DNA of 7,105 bases from NCBI GenBank assembly GCA_002314675.1, contig DCGZ01000076.1:9843-16947 (forward strand), written 5' to 3'. The DNA is from Fibrobacter sp. UBA1765. Its GTDB lineage: Bacteria; Fibrobacterota; Fibrobacteria; Fibrobacterales; Fibrobacteraceae. The notes under the pieces were generated by a model that was not told the DNA's origin, did not search any database, and was given only the letters and a program-made list of their open reading frames with translations. A program made the translations under genes and the position numbers. Below are positions 4,730 to 7,105 of this stretch, one piece after another. The number at the start of each line of letters is the position of its first letter. The first letter of the stretch is position 1.

Positions 4730-5689
4730 TTACTGATTTTTTACTATAGAAAAATCCATTTTTAGCGGTTTTACAATGTTTTCACCATATTCTGCCGCCT
4801 CTGCGTGAGACTTGAACGGGCCTGTATGCACTAAATAAAGTACTCTGTCCGTTGAAATTCGTTCCACTATGCGGGTCTCTATATCACGACTTTTCAAAGC
4901 GGTCACAAGCATTTCGGCGTTGGACCTCTGGCTAAAGGCGCCTAACTGCAAGGCGTATTCTTCAACAACCGGAGGAGGTTCGACCGAAGCTACCGCCTCA
5001 GGAGCCTTTTCTACAGCAGCTGCTTTTTCTGGGGAAGCAACTTTTTCCGGTGCAGCGGCTTCATTTTTTTCAACCGATTCCTTTTTTGCAACAGAATCCT
5101 TTTTGGATACGGCAGAATCAAGATTAGCTACAGCTTTTGCAGAATCCTTAGCCCCTGTTTCCACGGCAACAGAATCGGTAGCAACGGCAACCAGGGAGCC
5201 TTCCTTTATCGCCATGCAAAGCTCCTCGGAATCCTTAGACTTATCAACCTTTTGGAGCATAGCGCAAACTTGGGCAAATACGGGATTTTTCTGATTTCTT
5301 GAAGATTCCACAGCATGTCTAAGCGATTCACGAGCCTTCACATATTTTTTCAAGTAAATTTCAAACTGGGCTCGAGTCATTACCAAATCAGAATACAAGC
5401 TATCCATTGGAGAGACTTTCGAAATCAGGCTATCCAATTTTTTGCCAGCCGCCTTGAAGTCTTCGGCCTTGCCTGTTTGACTCAAAGCCAAAGCATGCCA
5501 ATAGACACAGGAGATTTGCTCCTTACCAACAAGAGTCGGGCAAACTGCAGCATAGGCAGCCTTTGCGGTAGGCCAATCCTTTGTCACATAAGCCTTTTCC
5601 GCATCTGCAAGCGTGTAGGCGTTTGCAAACACCGCCAAGGACATTATTAAAGACGGAAGACGGAAGACGGAAGACAGGAAATTTTTCAT
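4730..5689 (-). CDS. Exported SPOR-domain protein with helical N-terminal domain
   Basis: SPOR domains bind glycan strands lacking stem peptides at septal peptidoglycan, so a role in cell division or wall remodelling is likely. The 319-residue product has a signal peptide (1-24, cleavage after ANA), a helical, TPR-like region at about 26-160 beginning ADAEKAYVTKDWPTAKAAY and containing four cysteines (50, 61, 142, 158), a low-complexity linker 165-243 with repeated DSV/DSA and PEK steps, and a C-terminal SPOR domain 245-316 with YALQLGAF (245-252) and YLVHTGPF (285-292). ATG at 5689 is chosen over GTG at 5695 because GGAG (5695-5698) lies 5 nt before the ATG but directly abuts the GTG. It follows miaB by 21 nt. 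Codons 6-13 of the signal peptide are made of a 7-nt tandem repeat. Confidence 0.88.
   Translation of the reverse strand: MKNFLSSVFRLPSLIMSLAVFANAYTLADAEKAYVTKDWPTAKAAYAAVCPTLVGKEQISCVYWHALALSQTGKAEDFKAAGKKLDSLISKVSPMDSLYSDLVMTRAQFEIYLKKYVKARESLRHAVESSRNQKNPVFAQVCAMLQKVDKSKDSEELCMAIKEGSLVAVATDSVAVETGAKDSAKAVANLDSAVSKKDSVAKKESVEKNEAAAPEKVASPEKAAAVEKAPEAVASVEPPPVVEEYALQLGAFSQRSNAEMLVTALKSRDIETRIVERISTDRVLYLVHTGPFKSHAEAAEYGENIVKPLKMDFSIVKNQ
5650..5675. repeat. Perfect 7-nt tandem repeat inside the signal-peptide coding region
   Basis: 26 nt holding 3.7 perfect copies of GGAAGAC (plus strand; GTCTTCC in the sense of the gene). It encodes roughly S6 to S13 of the SPOR protein. Because 7 is not a multiple of 3, gain or loss of one unit would shift the frame just after the start codon. 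The minus-strand tract begins CCTGT followed by pyrimidine-rich heptamers, the same form as the array upstream of miaB. Confidence 0.9.
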
Positions 5690-5694
5690 TTTCA

Positions 5695-5698
5695 CTCC
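5695..5698 (-). promoter_or_regulatory. Shine-Dalgarno site that decides the SPOR gene start
   Basis: GGAG on the minus strand, 5 nt before ATG at 5689. The alternative GTG at 5695 uses the last G of this motif, leaving no spacing, so it is unlikely to be the start. Confidence 0.7.
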
Positions 5699-5710
5699 AG
5701 CAATCAGCCC

Positions 5711-7009
5711 CTATTTTACCAATGTGCCACGCAAGGTCCAGCCACGAATGTCATCTATCTTGCACTGTACATAGTCTCCGGGCTTAACGCTAGCATCTGC
5801 CGGGAAGATAACCTTCTTGTAGTTATCAGTACGGCCAAGCATTTCGGAATCGTCCTTGCTGGAACTGCGTTCGACAAGCAAAGTTTCGGTACGGCCAAGC
5901 ATTAGCTTATTGCGTTCAAGCGTTATCGCATTTTGCAATTCTACAAGGCGCGTATGGCGAGCCTTCTTCTGTTCTTCAGTCAGGATTTCAGTTTCCTTAA
6001 AGGATTCCGTACCTTCACGAGGGCTGTAAATAAACATGAACGCCGTATCGTACTGCACGCGACGTACAGCCTCCAGGGTCTGTTCAAAGTCCTCGTCTGT
6101 TTCGCCTACAAAGCCACAAATGATATCAGTGGATATGTGATAAAGCGGGTCTGCGCTACGGAGCGTATCAATAACGCCAAAGTAGGTATCCATATCGTGC
6201 TGACGGCGCATTTTCTTTAACATTGCATTGCTGCCGCTCTGCAGAGGAATATGGGCCTGGTGGCAGACCTTCGGGTTTTCAATGAGCACTCGCAAAAGTT
6301 CATCGGTATAGTGGCGCGGATGCGGGCTTGTAAAACGGATTCGACGAATGCCGTCAATATCAGAAATGCGGTTCAAGAGCGACGCAAAGTCTTCGTTACC
6401 ATCCTTGTAGGCATTTACAGTCTGGCCAAGCAACATGATTTCTGTCACGCCACGGCCAGCGGCATCCTTAACTTCGCGTAAAATGTCACTACATTCACGA
6501 TATTTTTCTGGTCCGCGAACATAAGGGACAATGCAATAGCTGCAGCGCTTGTTGCAGCCTCGCTGGATTGCAATTTGTGCGCTATACGGGTTTACGATCT
6601 TAGCGCTTTCACCAACATAGTTTTCTTCGCGATCAAATTCCAGCTCGTAGCGGCGCTTTTGTTTTCCAAAAAGCAAATTCGGAATTTTACGGTATTGGTC
6701 TGGGCCAACTACGTAATTTACATACGGCAAACGGCGCATAATTTCGTGGCCACGATTTTGGGCCATGCAACCCGTCACTACAATTTTCAGGTTCGGGTTA
6801 ATATCATCCTTGATCGGCTTGTACACGCCAATGTGCGTAATGGCAGTTTCTTCTGCCTTTTCGCGAACAGAACAGGTATTAACAATAATTGCATCAGCTT
6901 CTTCAGGATTGTCTACTGAAATAGCACCATCGCGTTCAAGCATAGAAGCAATGAGCGCGGTGTCGTATTCATTCATTTGGCAGCCGTATGTGGCGGTATA
7001 ATACTTCAT
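5711..7009 (-). CDS. miaB: tRNA-2-methylthio-N6-dimethylallyladenosine synthase MiaB
   Basis: A radical-SAM methylthiotransferase that converts i6A37 to ms2i6A37 in tRNAs reading UNN codons. The 432-residue product has the N-terminal cluster-binding domain with C10 (TYGCQMN), C46 (NTCSVREKAEE) and C81 (TGCMAQ). The radical-SAM cluster motif is C152-x3-C156-x2-C159 in GCNKRCSYCIVPYVRG. Further family motifs are HIPLQSGS (253-260) and DIICGFVGETDEDF (295-308). A TRAM RNA-binding domain covers about 370-431. NTCSVREKAE and the YGCQMN start favour MiaB over RimO or MtaB. The start is secure: C10 is an essential ligand, the next Met is M12, and an in-frame TAG lies two codons upstream. There is no Shine-Dalgarno; the preceding DNA is a heptamer array. 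The SPOR gene follows after 21 nt. Confidence 0.96.
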   Translation of the reverse strand: MKYYTATYGCQMNEYDTALIASMLERDGAISVDNPEEADAIIVNTCSVREKAEETAITHIGVYKPIKDDINPNLKIVVTGCMAQNRGHEIMRRLPYVNYVVGPDQYRKIPNLLFGKQKRRYELEFDREENYVGESAKIVNPYSAQIAIQRGCNKRCSYCIVPYVRGPEKYRECSDILREVKDAAGRGVTEIMLLGQTVNAYKDGNEDFASLLNRISDIDGIRRIRFTSPHPRHYTDELLRVLIENPKVCHQAHIPLQSGSNAMLKKMRRQHDMDTYFGVIDTLRSADPLYHISTDIICGFVGETDEDFEQTLEAVRRVQYDTAFMFIYSPREGTESFKETEILTEEQKKARHTRLVELQNAITLERNKLMLGRTETLLVERSSSKDDSEMLGRTDNYKKVIFPADASVKPGDYVQCKIDDIRGWTLRGTLVK

Positions 7010-7012
7010 AGT

Positions 7013-7105
7013 CTAGAATATAGAAAACAGAGAATAGAGACTAGAAACTAGAAACTAGAAAACAGGAGCTAGGACGCACCTTCGGTGCTTTGAGGAGTGA
7101 GGTCG
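7013..7105 (-). repeat. Hairpin-plus-heptamer element, copy 3, ending at the miaB start
   Basis: On the minus strand a head CTCACTCCTCAAAG leads to GCACC-GAA-GGTGC (7088-7076), a perfect 5-bp hairpin. From 7075 to 7013 the sequence is exactly nine 7-nt units: two diverged ones, three identical TTTCTAG (7061-7041), and four variants such as TCTCTAT and TTTCTAT. The consensus is about T-Y-T-C-T-A-K. Only ACT then separates it from the ATG at 7009. The same head occurs twice on the plus strand at the left end of the window. The distal boundary is outside the window. Confidence 0.8.

Noticed and set aside
5085..5190. Repeated AGAATC-type strings in the SPOR gene
   Set aside because: They encode the DSV/DSA steps of the low-complexity linker and are diverged, so they reflect protein composition and not a DNA element.
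5829..5903. Exact 15-nt direct repeat (GTACGGCCAAGCATT at 5829-5843 and 5889-5903) in miaB
   Set aside because: It is in frame, 60 nt apart, and encodes M-L-G-R-T twice in the TRAM region. A G-x-T motif and a later GRT motif are both normal in MiaB, so shared codon choice explains it.
7013..7075. CRISPR array at the heptamer tract
   Set aside because: Units are 7 nt and directly abutting, with no spacers.
1..7105. The window as a mobile element bounded by the inverted repeat copies
   Set aside because: No transposase, integrase or target-site duplication is visible, the contents are housekeeping genes, and a third copy within the left flank points to a dispersed repeat.

Overview
The window reads as a housekeeping stretch of a bacterial chromosome in which every supported gene lies on the minus strand. 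Base composition, the mix of a LytR_C lipoprotein, RsfS, ArgRS and SPOR proteins, weak or variable Shine-Dalgarno sites, a TAnnTTTG-like promoter box and intergenic DNA made of hairpins and heptamer tracts suggest a Gram-negative of the Fibrobacterota/FCB group, probably Fibrobacter-like. That assignment is an inference from overall appearance, not from a database match.

Layout in the direction of transcription (high to low coordinates). (1) 7105-7013: a hairpin followed by nine consecutive 7-nt units that run to within 3 nt of the miaB start codon. (2) 7009-4730: miaB (tRNA ms2i6A37 methylthiotransferase), then 21 nt later a gene for an exported SPOR-domain protein whose signal peptide is encoded across a perfect 7-nt tandem repeat. 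(3) 4729-3421: an A/T-rich gap with an inverted repeat and a possible promoter, tRNA-Leu(CAA), an unrecognised membrane-associated protein and panD (aspartate 1-decarboxylase), closed by an intrinsic terminator. (4) 3362-320: a small exported protein of beta-barrel-like character, a LytR_C lipoprotein, rsfS and argS, with reading frames overlapping by 4, 8 and 14 nt, closed by a strong and probably bidirectional terminator at 228-270. (5) 319-1: gene-free DNA with two further copies of the hairpin-plus-heptamer element, here on the plus strand, and other small hairpins.

The functions centre on translation and the cell envelope. ArgRS charges tRNA, RsfS silences the large ribosomal subunit when nutrients are short, and MiaB modifies A37 of tRNAs reading UNN codons. 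The tRNA-Leu(CAA) in the window has the A36-A37-A38 loop that MiaA and MiaB recognise, so it is a likely substrate. The SPOR protein, the lipoprotein and the two unrecognised exported proteins belong to the envelope. PanD feeds pantothenate/CoA synthesis.

The most interesting signals are not genes. They are a family of degenerate 7-nt-periodic tracts, some attached to a GCACC-GAA-GGTGC hairpin, one ending at miaB and a related perfect tract inside a coding sequence where slippage would switch the frame. A second unusual point is an ArgRS whose HIGH signature is replaced by A-F-H-H. No defence system, transposase, CRISPR array or evident novel multi-gene system is visible.
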